A DNA stretch of 64,000 nucleotides from Syngnathus acus (lineage: Eukaryota > Chordata > Actinopteri > Syngnathiformes > Syngnathidae): contig NC_051105.1 of NCBI RefSeq assembly GCF_901709675.1, positions 9,906,604-9,970,603 of the forward strand, written 5' to 3'. Positions 34,701-46,715 of this stretch are shown piece by piece (within the stretch, counting starts at the first letter, position 1; each line of letters starts with the position of its first letter). The notes beneath the pieces are model-generated. The model saw only the letters and a program-made list of their open reading frames with translations, did not search any database and was not told where the DNA came from. A program made the translations under genes and the position numbers.

Positions 34701-37700
34701 ACTACCTGCCGGCAAACACATGCAAAACACGTTAGAGGCACAAGTGTACTATGTATGAAATGGTCCATCCATTTCTAATGAGTCATTTCCCCCATCACAT
34801 TTATGTCAGCATGCACACCAAATTACGAGCCGTTAAAACGTAACTGCGAGCCTCCGCCGAAGAAACCATCAATCTGTAAGGTCATCGATCAATAACGCAG
34901 GAAATCAATAATACAACTACCTGGCCGCCCTGTTGTTTTATCAATATGGCCGCCTCAAATTAGCACTGTCAGCGCCATAATGAACACAGTCACCAACCTC
35001 ATCAGGAGTGGAAATGATATTCACGCTGACGACTTGCTCCGACAGGACAGACTCTGAGTGGATGCGGTTCAACCGGGTTCGTAGTTCTGCGTTTTGGGTC
35101 ATGGCCTTGGGCGAACATGGAATAGTTTGGGGCAAAATTAATCAACCAAAATAGATTTGTGATTGCCGTACAATTGTGCTCATCGGTTTGTGCTCAGAGG
35201 TTGGGATAGTGTATTTTTTTTTAATTCCAATTTATGTGGAGCTGCGAGAGCAGCAAATATTTCACTGCTTCAAATGAAAACACAATTTAAAAGCAAGAAC
35301 CATATTGATTTGTGACCAAATTTGAATCTATAGTGATGTACGGCTATCGTTTCCCCCCATATGGCTTTTGTCAAGAAGCTTTTTGGACAATTGTCGTCAC
35401 ATCAGCTTTTAGCTCTGGACAGAGCAGAACAGTTTTACTGTTGTGATGGAAACAGTCAGTGAGGAGCAGTCCAATTACAGTAAGTCAGTGGTGCAGAGAA
35501 GACAGCCCAAGGAGCAGCGTTAATGAAGTCCACGGCACATTTCTTTTTCTCTCCAATTAGCAAGGATATTACTTGATGCTGGGAGTGCTCTTGAATAAAT
35601 ATCAGCTTGTTGTACAATATTATATAAATTTGTAGCGGCGGTAGGTATCGATGTAGTTATTTAATCTCTTGTCAGCATTTTTTTCTTGGTAACCAGCTGA
35701 TGTGTTTGAGGTGGAGGATGGGCTCGTTACCTGTGACAGAGACTTCCTGAGGGAGTGGATCTGGGTCGATGGGTCGGACTGGTCTTGGTCCGACAGAATC
35801 TGCTTGATCTTTTCTTTTTCTATGGCTACCGTGTTGAAGGCCGACTTGAGCAGAGTGTGGACTGTGCACAGACACAATGACGCAATCACCACGATGATCA
35901 TTCGTGCGGCATAATTATTATTATTTTTTTTGCATCAGCTGCTTTGACTCGGTGCACAAATGCGATGTACCGTTCGCAACGAGACGCCAAATTGCCTTGT
36001 GAGCGTGCAGAGGGTTGACAGAGAGGGATCCCTTCGCGCACTATCTTATATAATAGAACGATGCCCCCGAGCTAACGCTAGCAGTCAACTGCAGCTGCAC
36101 GGCCATCTCACATGTGACGCGCTTCACTGTCCGCTGCTTGTCTATATAACAACCCACATATGTTTTTGAAGGCACCTGCCATTGTTACAGATATAGACCT
36201 GTTTCTTCCTGATTTATTAAGTAGGCTGTATCCACATTGTGACGAAAATAATTTAAGACTCTCTACAGTCAGACTTGTTTATACCTTTTTGGGCAATGGT
36301 GCAGAATTCCTCTTGTAGTTTAATGTAGTCGCAGGTGGACTCAACGCTGTCTGTCAGCCGGGAGGCGGGAGCTTGGAAGTCCCCCAGCTCGGCGCAGAGG
36401 TTAGGGTTGGATGAGTGGAGGCGGACAGGCGACATGCTGGATGACAGCGGGACCTAAACAGAGATGATGCGGGCTTGATCAAACGAGAAGCGCAATCATG
36501 TTGAAAGCTAGCGTTGTCTAACCCTTGAAAATCAAGCATGCACTAGTCAGAATGCTTTTATGATCTTATCTGTTCCCGAGTCAAATATTTATCAAATGAG
36601 TCTTGAAAAGGTGTGTTGTATAAAGTGTATAAAAGCTGACTTTTTTTGGGGGGGAAACATGCGCAATGTGCTAAGCAGGGGGGTGTCAAATAAAAAGTCA
36701 AAATAAAAGCCAAATGGGCCAACAGAAAACAAGAATGACTAAGACCGATGCAAATTTGAAAAAGTCAGTGTAATTTCAAATTCAAGAAATTCAAAGTCAG
36801 GCCTCTTGTGTTTGTGATGCAAAGCAAAAAAAAAATCACACAGTGGTACCTGAAGCTGGAACTTAGCATCTTTGCCGACACTTTTTGTCCTCCATCTTCT
36901 GTTCATGCGCTTTTCTTTCTTTGACAATTCTACGCAAGCGGTCTAAGTGGCAAATATGGATCACAGTATGCAATAAAACGGTTAATAAGACAACATAACT
37001 TGACTGCTGCCAAGTTAGAAATCAGACAACATTCCCAAAAATGAGTTGCAAAACAAAATATCTGAGGCGAGGAGTGGCGCTGAGCAGTTGATGGTGGAGA
37101 TAAACAAAGCAATGAAAGAGGCCTCTGAGCTCCTCTAACCACATTGGACAGGGTATCCAAAAAGTCTGTGTGTGTGTTTGTGTGTGTGTGTTCAACCTGC
37201 ATATCTGCAAAGTTAGGTGCCGACTGAGTCCTTTGTAGAATCTCCAAACTCTTCAAGAGTCCACTCAACTCAGTCAGGTTGGACTGGCATCGAGCGAGAT
37301 CTGAAATGATGTGATTATTGACAGACGCTGATTATGCTAATGCTGATTATGTCGTGGGGAGATAATAGCTAGCAAGGAGGATAATTCCGGGACACGTGTA
37401 TGGAGCACAGCACCTTCTGCACATTTGTCCATCTCCTCGGATTCTTGCAGCCAGGCGGCCACCTTGCTCTGACCGTTGCTGTAGGAGATGGGCAAGCTGC
37501 TGTGGGTGGTCGCTGATGTTTGCCATGGCGACCCGCTGCCTTTCGCATGCTTTCAAGAGATACAAGGGAAAACTGTAACCCAGCTTTTTTTTCTTTAAGA
37601 ATATAACTGAAGGAAAGCCGCAAACGGGCATTTTCATTGATAAAAGAAGCAAGTCACAATATGCCTAGACTCCAGAAAGAAAAATGATTCCTTTATCCTA

Positions 37701-40483
37701 ATGCTCAGATTCATTCTGCCTGTCAAGTAGCCATTAGAGCAATAGACACAAATCGAGCACGCATACGCGGCCGTTAGTCAGTGAACTGATCACAGCGCGG
37801 GGACCACGATGACCTTTTAACAATTTACGAGGAAGACTTTCTGCCAGCCGTTCACTCTATTTGGTGTCACAAGCGATAATAGTACCTTGGCGTCATGTCC
37901 GACGCTCGAAGCCGCTTGCGGGGACTCTGCGACGGCAGACGAAGGGAACATCCGCATGGAGGCGTCCCGAGGAGATCGGACGATCTCGTTCTGTCGGTAA
38001 AGGCGGTGATGTCGTAGCTTGGACACCCAGGCGTCGAAGATGTCTTGGGATTTCACCTAAGACGAGGGATGAGTCAATAGCAAAAATGACGATATTGTCT
38101 CTTGGCGTTTACCTTGAGGTGATAGATATGCTCCTCCGTGTCCAAGTCGATACGGCGAGCCTTCTTTTTGATGGACATCACAGAGAGGCCGACGTCGATG
38201 CTGCCATGCAGTTTGCGTTTCTGGATCTGAGACACAAATTGATTACATTTGGCACATTCAATAAAATGAGGTGTGATGTAAATAGGAAGATTTTTTTTTT
38301 TTAGTCTTTGTTTACTTACATCAATGGGGGACTTGGAGTACTTCAGCATACCATTGTCCAAAACAAAAAAACGCTGCAGAGGAAAAACAACAATGTCGTG
38401 TTAGTTTATCAAAAAACCAATCGAGGCCAAATTTGATGGTGAGGAATCTTGTTTTTGTCGCTGGTGTGGTGTCAAAGCACTTATTTGGGCTTATCTTAAA
38501 AGAAACTAGCTTGAATGAGAAAAAGCTGCCCCACCTTGTGCCAGCCTTTCAGAGGCCATTTCCGCTTCTTCAGCATAAAACCTTCGTGTTTATCTGGCCT
38601 CTGGACGTGGCTCTGACCGATTTTCAGCCCCTCGATGATTTCCCAGCTGTCTGCCTCCTAAAGTACGACAAAAGGAAGGCAATGTCAGAGCTGATCTGCT
38701 CGTTCCTCCGGGATTGAAAGAGAGATGGAGAAAACAGGATGACGCTCAAGCCCACAGTCTAATGGAGGAAACCCTTCATCGGTCTCTCTTGCGTAATGTT
38801 TGTGCTACCCCCATCATATCGCTCATGTGCTCTGAGTATTTCCCCTCCATTAGCTTCCTCCTGACTATGCTCTTCTTGCCTTTAGTGGGTCTGTAAATCA
38901 AAGTGACTTCTCTAGAGCAGATAGAAAGGCAAGGTCGGGCAGGGACACTTCTAACCATCATCCTCCACAAAATCTTACCAAAGTCTCCATTTGTTGTTAG
39001 TGCAGACTGAAAAGGAGACAACAGCTTGTTTCATCAAAAGAGCAGCTGAAGGGATCAGTTTTTGGTAATGAGGTCATGTATCTCCTGTGAGCGTTAGTGG
39101 CCTTGAGCTATTGGGGACGCGCAACTTCATTAGCAAAAAAAGCACATCAGGATTCAAAGGAAACGGATGAGCCATCGTTTCAAGGCGCTATCTGGCCATA
39201 GCACACCGCTCGTGAGTTCCATTCCTCATGGAAGCTTGGTTGCAACAAGGTGACCCATCCAGGAAAGCCCCCAGAGAGGCGTAGGATGATTAAAGGTCAT
39301 GCGAGGAACGCATGAGTGGCCGTACTAAGAAGGTCTCCTCGCTCTGTTACAGGTTGTTTCCATATCAGGCAAAGAAATATCTCCCTTACTTTGCTTCAGA
39401 AACTTTGACCCTGAAAGCATAAATGAATGAAGCCAATTTGGTTTCCTGCACATGGCTCACATTTATCGATCCTACTGCAGAAAACTCAATGAGTGAGAGC
39501 ATTGTAGCATTTTTTTTCTTCTTCATTGCCTGCAGTGAATCAAACAACACTGAGCAAGGCTAAGCACTCCTCCTGGACATGTTCAACTAAATCAGCACTA
39601 CAAATAAATATCAATGCAGCGTCCCACTTATTTGGCACATCTGCTTCTCCAGTGCACTTCTGCAGTTTTAGTGCCCTTTAGGAAGTACAATGAGGCCTTT
39701 ATGCATGTCAAAGAGAGCAGTTATTGGTCATGGAAAAGGAAAAAAAAGAGCCGGATGAAGAGAAGCTGTATTGTGGTTGCCTTGTTGATTGGTTGAATGT
39801 CGCCGCCTCGTTTGAGTCTTAAGATAGGAGCAAGTTGCTGCTGACTGCAGTTAATGCCTCCCCTGGTTGCGCTTTGCAGAGAGAATGAACAGCAGCTGTC
39901 AGCAGATGTGGAAGGTGTCAAGTATTGATCTGAAAACAAGGCCTGGATCTCATTTAGGTTTCCTATCAAGAAAAATGTCCAGGGGATCATTTTTCAACTC
40001 GTCTCTTTCTCTAGTTGAATCAGCCATGTTGGGATGTCATGTTTAACATCCTGTCTTGACTTTTTAGTCAAAGATGATTGTCATATTTTCAACTCCCATC
40101 AAAGCGACTTCCTTTTTCTCTCTGAGCACTCGGAGGAGAACACGAGCTCCCACGCAGCATACCACAGCGTGCCACATAACCGCCAAGCCTGCACCAGTCC
40201 CACATCAAATATTTAGAACTCAGAGCCGATGGGAAAGTGGTGATGTCATAGTTTCTGCTTTCATTCTTATTCCAAACTGAGTCCGTCAAAAGAGTCAATC
40301 TGTTTTGATTGGTTGAGAATTGTGATCTTGCCCATTTTATAATGAATTGACTTTTTTGAATATAAAGGTGTCGTAGCGCACCTGCCGACTGTCACGTTGG
40401 GATGAGGATGAGGACGACGCGCTCTTGTGTACCGGCGTGGAGGTTTTGTTGACCATCCCGGGGTTCTTCTCCTCAGAGCTCAT
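31756..40483 (-). CDS. osbpl6: Oxysterol-binding protein-related protein 6 (ORP6)
   Basis: Coding exons, in transcript order: 40483-40382, 38657-38535, 38373-38320, 38226-38113, 38056-37886, 37549-37414, 37300-37197, 36942-36850, 36453-36285, 35861-35731, 35105-34998, 34705-34574, 34126-34039, 33913-33660, 33587-33450, 33389-33326, 33231-33153, 32980-32836, 32759-32615, 32547-32421, 32329-32207, 31867-31756. They join to 903 residues. A PH domain (about 57-150, [17 protein letters not shown]) binds phosphoinositides. An FFAT motif EFFDAQE (462-468) should bind VAP at the ER. The sterol/lipid-transfer domain (about 540-890) carries the family signature [10 protein letters not shown] (638-647). 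Known ORP6 acts at ER-plasma membrane and ER-endosome contacts. The start MSSEEKNPG (40483) matches human MSSDEK; an upstream in-frame ATG at 40519 would add 12 residues, and a splice acceptor at about 40527 implies noncoding first exons. OSBPL3 is the closest alternative, but synteny and linker sequences favour OSBPL6. Confidence 0.95.
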
Positions 40484-42000
40484 GGCGCGGCCGTGCGCGC
40501 CTCGCTGCGAGTGGGACATGGTAGATCTGCAGATTAGCCGCTTACTTGATGCTCGGTTGTCATCTGAAACACAAAAGTCGACAAGTTACTAACTATGCGC
40601 GGTTGTTTTGCACATTTGTGTTGCGGATTGACGGATGGAAACCTCCAAATCCCGCTGGCCTAATTTTTTGCAGAACCTCCTCATGACTATGATAAGCAAC
40701 CCGGATTGGATGGATGTTCTCTGACTAATGTGCTTGGCAGTGAGTCAAAGATTATCTTGAGACCGATCACTCTGACCACCACAGACAGACACATCAGATG
40801 ATCAATTCATGTCCTGACTAATCAGATCAGATCAAGCTAGCCTAAATCTGTATTTGTATAAAGACGGATACAAAAAAAGGATAAATCAAAACTGTCAGAG
40901 TGAATCAGATTTTAGAAAATTGAAATGTCAAATCTGTCATTTGTTTGAAAGGACGTTATCACAGCCCACCGTGTGGTAACAAACCAGTGAGTCGTGTCTA
41001 CAAAACACGCGGTGGTTTTAAAACCGTGATATCTGTCGAGCTTCAAGAGAAACTTCAGCCCACTGAGCAGCTTCTGCAGACCTCAGCGTTGCGCACTCAG
41101 CTGTGCACTACCCTCACACATGATAATGTATTATTCAACTCTTTAACATTGTCACTCTGCCTTCTCTGTCTTAAGCCAAGTAAGATCTCAGCTTGGGCAA
41201 AACAGGTCTGTTTTCATGAGGAATTCATAAAATCACACCACAAACGACTGTTACTGCTGTTTTAACACCGGGAGTGGGAATATTTCTTCTCAAAAACAAA
41301 GATAGTTGCCATGTGAGGGAGTCTCGGTTCAGGACTTGAGCTTAATCTTCTAAATCCAGTCGCTGTGATTATGGCGCTGTGTGAGCACAGCGACAAAGCA
41401 AAGCGAGCGAGCGTCACGTCACCATAGCTGCGGCCGTGACAGTACCGAAGCAAAGGTGAGCGGGAATTTATTTATACTCGTGGTACATTGTGTTCTGATT
41501 TTATATTACACAGAAGATCAATTTGAGGTAAATGGAGTTGAATCATTCATTTCAGAGTTCACTTACTAGAAAAATCAACCCATCATGATGTGGCACATTT
41601 GATTGTTGCCTTCTGTTGTTGGTTAAATGAGTTGTTAAATGCATCAATATGTATTTGTCAATATTTCCAATATTTAGTTCAGCTCGGGGGTTTTATGAGT
41701 GCAATATTTCATTTGAGCATGTGCATGCTGCAGAAGGGAAATGTGTCATGTAGGTTGGAAATGAGCCAACCGCCACAGCCTCATTTCCCCTTGACCGTTT
41801 TTCAGTTAGCAGTTATTAGTACCGCCATGTCTATGAAATGTTGACATCAGCAAGAAAACGTCTTCTTTTTCACAGCTTGTTCAACCCAGTGGCTATTGTA
41901 CACCCTACCATACATTTTGGATTTCTAACTTTTGCCAGAAAAGTTTCAGAGAAAAATAATAAATATTTGAGCAGGAGTACCATGTCGGAAATAGAGGCGG

Positions 42001-42160
42001 CCATTTTGCCACTTTTCTGTCGACTGAAAATGACATCAGAGCTACGACCAATCACAGACTCTGTTCTCTAAGTTTGGTTACGTTTGCCAGCTGAGCCGTG
42101 ATTGGTTGCTACCTGAGTGACTGTGATGTCATTTTCAGTTGACAGCAAAAGGCAAAATGG
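42001..42160. mobile_element. Foldback (palindromic) MITE-like element
   Basis: The left arm (42001-42060) starts ccattttgcc and contains gactgaaaatgacatca and ccaatcac. The right arm (42098-42159) carries the reverse complements gtgattgg, tgatgtcattttcagt and ggcaaaatgg in mirror order. Arms of about 60 bases with small gaps surround a spacer of about 40 bases. No coding content. The family is not identified; it resembles small palindromic MITEs common in fish. Confidence 0.7.
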
Positions 42161-44338
42161 TGATGGATAAAAATGAGTGGATTTTGTCGCTTAACTAGGT
42201 TAGAAAGCAGCAGAGCAGCATAACAACAATCTGCTCTCCGGAATAATCTTGGAACAAGATAAAGCCCTCAGGGTCTTTTGCTGGAAAAAATGCAATATCC
42301 TTATCCACTATCCAATCTTTAGTGGAGGTTGACGAAAAGCCCAAATTCCTAACCCAGCCAATCTCCCCGTTACAATATTAAACACAAACAGACTTGACCT
42401 GCGAGGACAACCTAATTCTCAACTTTACCGGTTTAAGATGCACATGGCTCAACAGAGTAGCCAGCCAGTCGGTTTCACGCGACATTAGGAGGCAGAGGGC
42501 GAGAGCTACGTCTCTTTCAAGAGACACTCATCTTTTTCCTAACAACAGCAACTGGACAGAGCCAGTTTACCCTGTGCTGCATTCATTACATCATCTAGGA
42601 AGAGCTTTTTTACTCTGCAATGCTTTCTGGCCACTTGTCTTACAGAAAAATAGACTGGGAATAAGAAGGTTAAGCGGAAGAAATGTATTGACGACACCAC
42701 GTGAATATGACAAAGTGAGGCCAAGGATGAAGACTATTACAGATGAGTCATAGCGCTGTTCTAAAAGCAGTCCGGGTTTTGTTTTTGTTTTATAGTGATG
42801 AATAAACAGTGTTGCGGAGGGATTATTCAAATGGGGTTCACAAAGAGCACTTTTGGAGTAAACAAAGACGCGATTCAGTTATGAATATGCAATAACGGAA
42901 TTTGTCTAACATAGTTTAAGCTAACAAGGGGGAATGTAAATGAAAGCGGGACAAGGACAGCTTCATCATGGAGGTTAGGATGGTCAAAGAAATTAAACTG
43001 CAGCTCATTACAAGAGAAATATGCTACAGAAAAAAATATTTCCAGTTATCTTTGCTCATTAATTCATATGACTTGATGTCATTTTAAACAACTGCAAAGT
43101 CACTAGCCGACCTTGGCTCAGAAAAACTGGCAGATAATGTGGAGCAATCCCATAAAGTGATAGAAGTTGGATAACTTTCTCTATGGGTGAGCTGCCAGCC
43201 TCCCTAACATGGATGGAATATTAAGAATATAAATTGTGCTTTATGTATAAGGCGTGAAACAAAAAAGTTAAGTACTTCTGATTAGGTTTGATTTAAAAAG
43301 GTGAGTAGGTTGCATCACTGATGTCACGCAGAGTCGTTTGTCACGATGCTTAATTGCTCCTCAGTGGCATCCCTATTTTAAGGCCTCACGAAAAGCAAAT
43401 GTGTAAACGAGCAAGTGAGCAAACAGTAAAAGCCATTTCCTTTTTACGACACACTTTGCAGATGCTAGTAAAGTCAGCTAGGTGGTGGTCACGTCTGGAT
43501 GGTCCTCAGTGATTCACTCCGGATGCAAATACAAAAAGATGCTCGGGTCTCGCCGGCTGGGATGATGAACAACGAAGTACACTTCATATCAAAGCATTCG
43601 TATGAAAGCACTCTTGTCATGGTCGTGCTGACAGAGAGAACTGCTTAATTCCTTACCACAGATGCGGTGGTGTAATGACCATGTCTTGACAGTTCTTGGC
43701 GCAGGAAACAATCGAGCAGCTCCTCTGCCTGCTAAGCGACGGTCCACTTCCACAAGGTAAGCCGTTTCAACGAAAGTCCATATCAATTTCTCGCAGCAGG
43801 CATGTTTTTGCACGTAGGCCAGAACACAGTCGGAAGTCGGGGATGGTAAAAGTGCTGTGTTTGCCCGTTTCCTCGTATGCGAGTTGTGATGCTCGGCTCG
43901 GCTCAGCCGCACTCTGCTAGCTCCTCCCTGCAGCAGGATCGGCTTTGGGTGGGAACAAAGCAACGGAATGGAGCGTGCGGACATATGCTGGTTCAAAACG
44001 CGGCATTGTAAGACTCAGAATAGAAGTCATTCTGGAGGTTATAACGGTGTTGTAAACCTCTGAAATGGGGAAATTTCAACTGAGGTGCTCCAAATCAATC
44101 AATGGGGTATTGAGGGGGTTCATCCATGTAGAAGACAACACTAACTAAATCAATGATAGATTAGATAGATGGATGGGTAGAAAGATGGATAATCTATCTA
44201 TGCCTATATAGGCAGTCAGGCACGGATTTAAATTTCATTTGATTGTTACTATTGTTTAAACTTTAACAATAGAACAGTAATTAATGTGTTTACTTTTTCC
44301 TTTGGTAACCAAAAATACACATCTGGCGCAAGACGATG

Positions 44339-44368
44339 TGACGTAATAGGTCAGCTGACCAGTGACGT
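44339..44368 (+). promoter_or_regulatory. Paired CRE sites in the cytochrome c promoter
   Basis: Two TGACGT half-sites (44339-44344 and 44363-44368) flank a perfect 12-base palindrome GGTCAGCTGACC (44349-44360). They lie about 550 bases before the start codon and just upstream of a likely noncoding first exon. Rodent somatic cytochrome c promoters are known to use CREB and NRF-1 sites, so this fits, but transcription start data are lacking. Confidence 0.5.
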
Positions 44369-44913
44369 GTCCAATGTCGTATATTCACCGGGGTGGGAGG
44401 AAGCACATGGTGTTAGTCACCGGTAACTGGAGAAACGTGACGACGGCAAGAACGTTACACGGACTGAAAATCTTCTAAAAGTAAAAGGTAGATAGCTACG
44501 GATCAACGTTTTTAATCTTACTACCATTGATCTTCGTTGATTTTTCCTTGTGAGTGCCGTTTGCTAGTTTTCGTTTTACAGCAAGGATGAGTGGATTCTC
44601 TTAACGACTCACTATTTAAACTCACATAGCTTTAATTACCTGAAAAGGGTATTTTCTCGGATGTTTTCATTTATTCTTTATTGGAGTGTAAAACTAATGT
44701 GAACTCTATTTGTTTTCAAACTTAAATGATGAGTTTCTAATTGCTCAGAAGAGCTTTTGTAATCGCCGGAAAATTGCATAACTTGTAAACGAGCACCCCC
44801 TACCGTTCGAATGTGATAAGAGGCGTACCACAGGAAGTCAATAGGCTAATTTTGTTGAGCGCATAAATTGTATTGTAAAAGGCGTGTGTGCCTGTGTTAT
44901 GTCTATAGTCGAA

Positions 44914-45319
44914 ATGCCTGGAGACATCAATAAAGGGAAGAAGTCGTTTGTCCAGAAGTGTTCTCAGTGTCACACAGTGGAGAATGGTGGCAAGCACAAG
45001 GTCGGCCCAAATCTGTGGGGTCTGTTTGGTCGCAAAACAGGCCAGGCACAAGGTTACAGCTATACAGATGCCAACAAAAGCAAAGGTATGCATCGTGTAC
45101 AGTATGTGTGGTAATGGTAGTGGCCATTTTGAAAGAGTATATCTGATGGAGACATTCTTTTCTTGATTTGCAGGGATTATCTGGGATGAGAACACCCTGA
45201 ATGTCTACTTGGAGAACCCCAAAAAGTACATTCCCGGAACAAAGATGATCTTTGCGGGCATAAAGAAGAAAAATGAACGTGCCGACCTAATTGAATATCT
45301 TAAATCTGCTACTTCCTAG
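44914..45319 (+). CDS. cycs: Cytochrome c (possible positional counterpart of Cyct)
   Basis: Two exons, 44914-45085 and 45174-45319, encode 105 residues. It carries electrons between complexes III and IV in the mitochondrial intermembrane space and triggers the apoptosome when released. The heme site reads CSQCH (usual form CAQCH). Other hallmarks are [43 protein letters not shown] with the axial Met, and a C-terminus YLKSATS. The 88-base intron falls after ANKSK, the position usual in vertebrate cytochrome c genes, so this is not a processed pseudogene. The N-terminus is [10 protein letters not shown], with an extra Pro after Met compared with the usual MGDxxKGKK. A likely acceptor (ctatag) five bases before the ATG indicates a noncoding leader exon. 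It lies between osbpl6 and pde11a, where, as I recall, mouse has testis cytochrome c (Cyct). Confidence 0.93.
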
Positions 45320-46715
45320 AGAACTTTACCATCAATATGCATTTTCACTTTCTTGTTCAGTTCCATCACAGCGCTGCCTCAATTTTTGATACTATACGAT
45401 TGGTGGAGTGATTGATAATCCCTGATTTTAACAGGTTCCTTTTTTTAAAACACGGTTATAATTTATTAAACCATATGGTCTATTCACAGAAGCCGTGAAA
45501 GCGGTTAATTGTGATATGTTTATTCTAGATTTATTTTTTTGGGGGTGTCCATGAACCTGTTGTCATCAATTGCCAGTCCTAGTTTTGAAACAATGTATTG
45601 TTTACAATGTTTTTACTTGGTTACATTGAATAAAATGCTAATCACAATCTTATATTGCAAGTTGTGACATTTTTATTTTTGTTGAGTAGCACGAGTATAG
45701 GGGATTAGATTGATGATAGGGGCGTACGTTTGAAAGCAGCATCACTTTTTTCCCAATGAGTGCACACACCTTTAAACACGAGTTGATGAAGTCAATTAGC
45801 GCTGTACGTGAGTATAATTTGGTGGTTAAAATAACAAATATACGGTTCATTAATTAGACTATTTTTTTATGAACACTAGAACCCAGAACTGTTGATATTG
45901 TTCATGCTGGCGGTACTCACTTGAGAACAACTGCTTGTTCGAATTTTAATAATTGATGTCAGTGGGTGTACAATAGCGCTCCCTAGTGTTCAGCAAAGCA
46001 ACTGCAAACAATTAATCCTGCATTTCTCCACTTATGAAATGCCTTTGCATAATAAACACGTCTTTTTTCTAAACGTAAGCTCTTGAGATACATTTTTTTT
46101 TATAATAATTGAAATTAGCGTTATGTGAATTGTCTTTTTCTGAATTTAAATGAACTAATGAATGTTTTACCGTCTACTAAATAAATGATACCCTGAGCCA
46201 AATGCAAGTGTTTTTATACTTTGCAGGCAGTTTGGAGTGTTCTGGGCAGTGAGCGAGCCATTGACATGTCCTCGGGCTCTGGATGCTGAAACGAACCTCG
46301 GATCCTGCAAACTCAACTCTATGACGAAACCCACGTCAGCGAGCCGAGCCAACCACAGGCAACATAGTCATTTGCACACAACAACACACACGCACCGTAC
46401 TGATGCTCGCTTGTGGAGCTCTCTCTGATGTTTTCCGAGCGCTGCTTGTTTCTTGTGGTCCGCCTTCTTCAGCGCAGGCACCGCTTCAGTGCGCAAAACG
46501 GATGAACTTGGAGGAGCTAAAATGCTTTTAAAAGAAGAGCATCCTCGGAGTGGAAGCTGGAGATGAGATGTATCGTGGGGTGTTTCCTGCAGCCCGACGC
46601 ATCTGTGGAATTCCCGGGGATTTTCTAACCTGGACCTTCAGCCCAGCCTCATAGATGATCTTTCCCCGTGCGACTTCGAGGCTTTGGTTCGTCGAGGAGC
46701 ATCCGGAGACCAGGT
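45320..46715. other. Intergenic region between cytochrome c and pde11a
   Basis: It contains the cytochrome c 3' UTR up to the poly(A) signal at 45629, then AT-rich DNA, and from about 46220 GC-richer sequence that should be the promoter and 5' UTR of pde11a. No further gene was found. Confidence 0.6.
45629..45634 (+). terminator. Poly(A) signal of the cytochrome c gene
   Basis: AATAAA 310 bases after the stop codon, followed by a GT- and T-rich stretch, a good match to a cleavage site. Confidence 0.65.

Larger units (their letters stand above)
40484..44913. other. Divergent intergenic region osbpl6/cytochrome c
   Basis: It holds the unseen 5' exons and promoter of osbpl6 (a CpG-richer stretch at 43850-43990 is a candidate) and the promoter and noncoding leader of the cytochrome c gene. 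It includes a foldback element (42001-42160) and a GATA/GATG simple repeat (about 44153-44205). No RNA-binding protein exons (rbm45) were recognised here, although human RBM45 lies between OSBPL6 and PDE11A. Confidence 0.5.
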
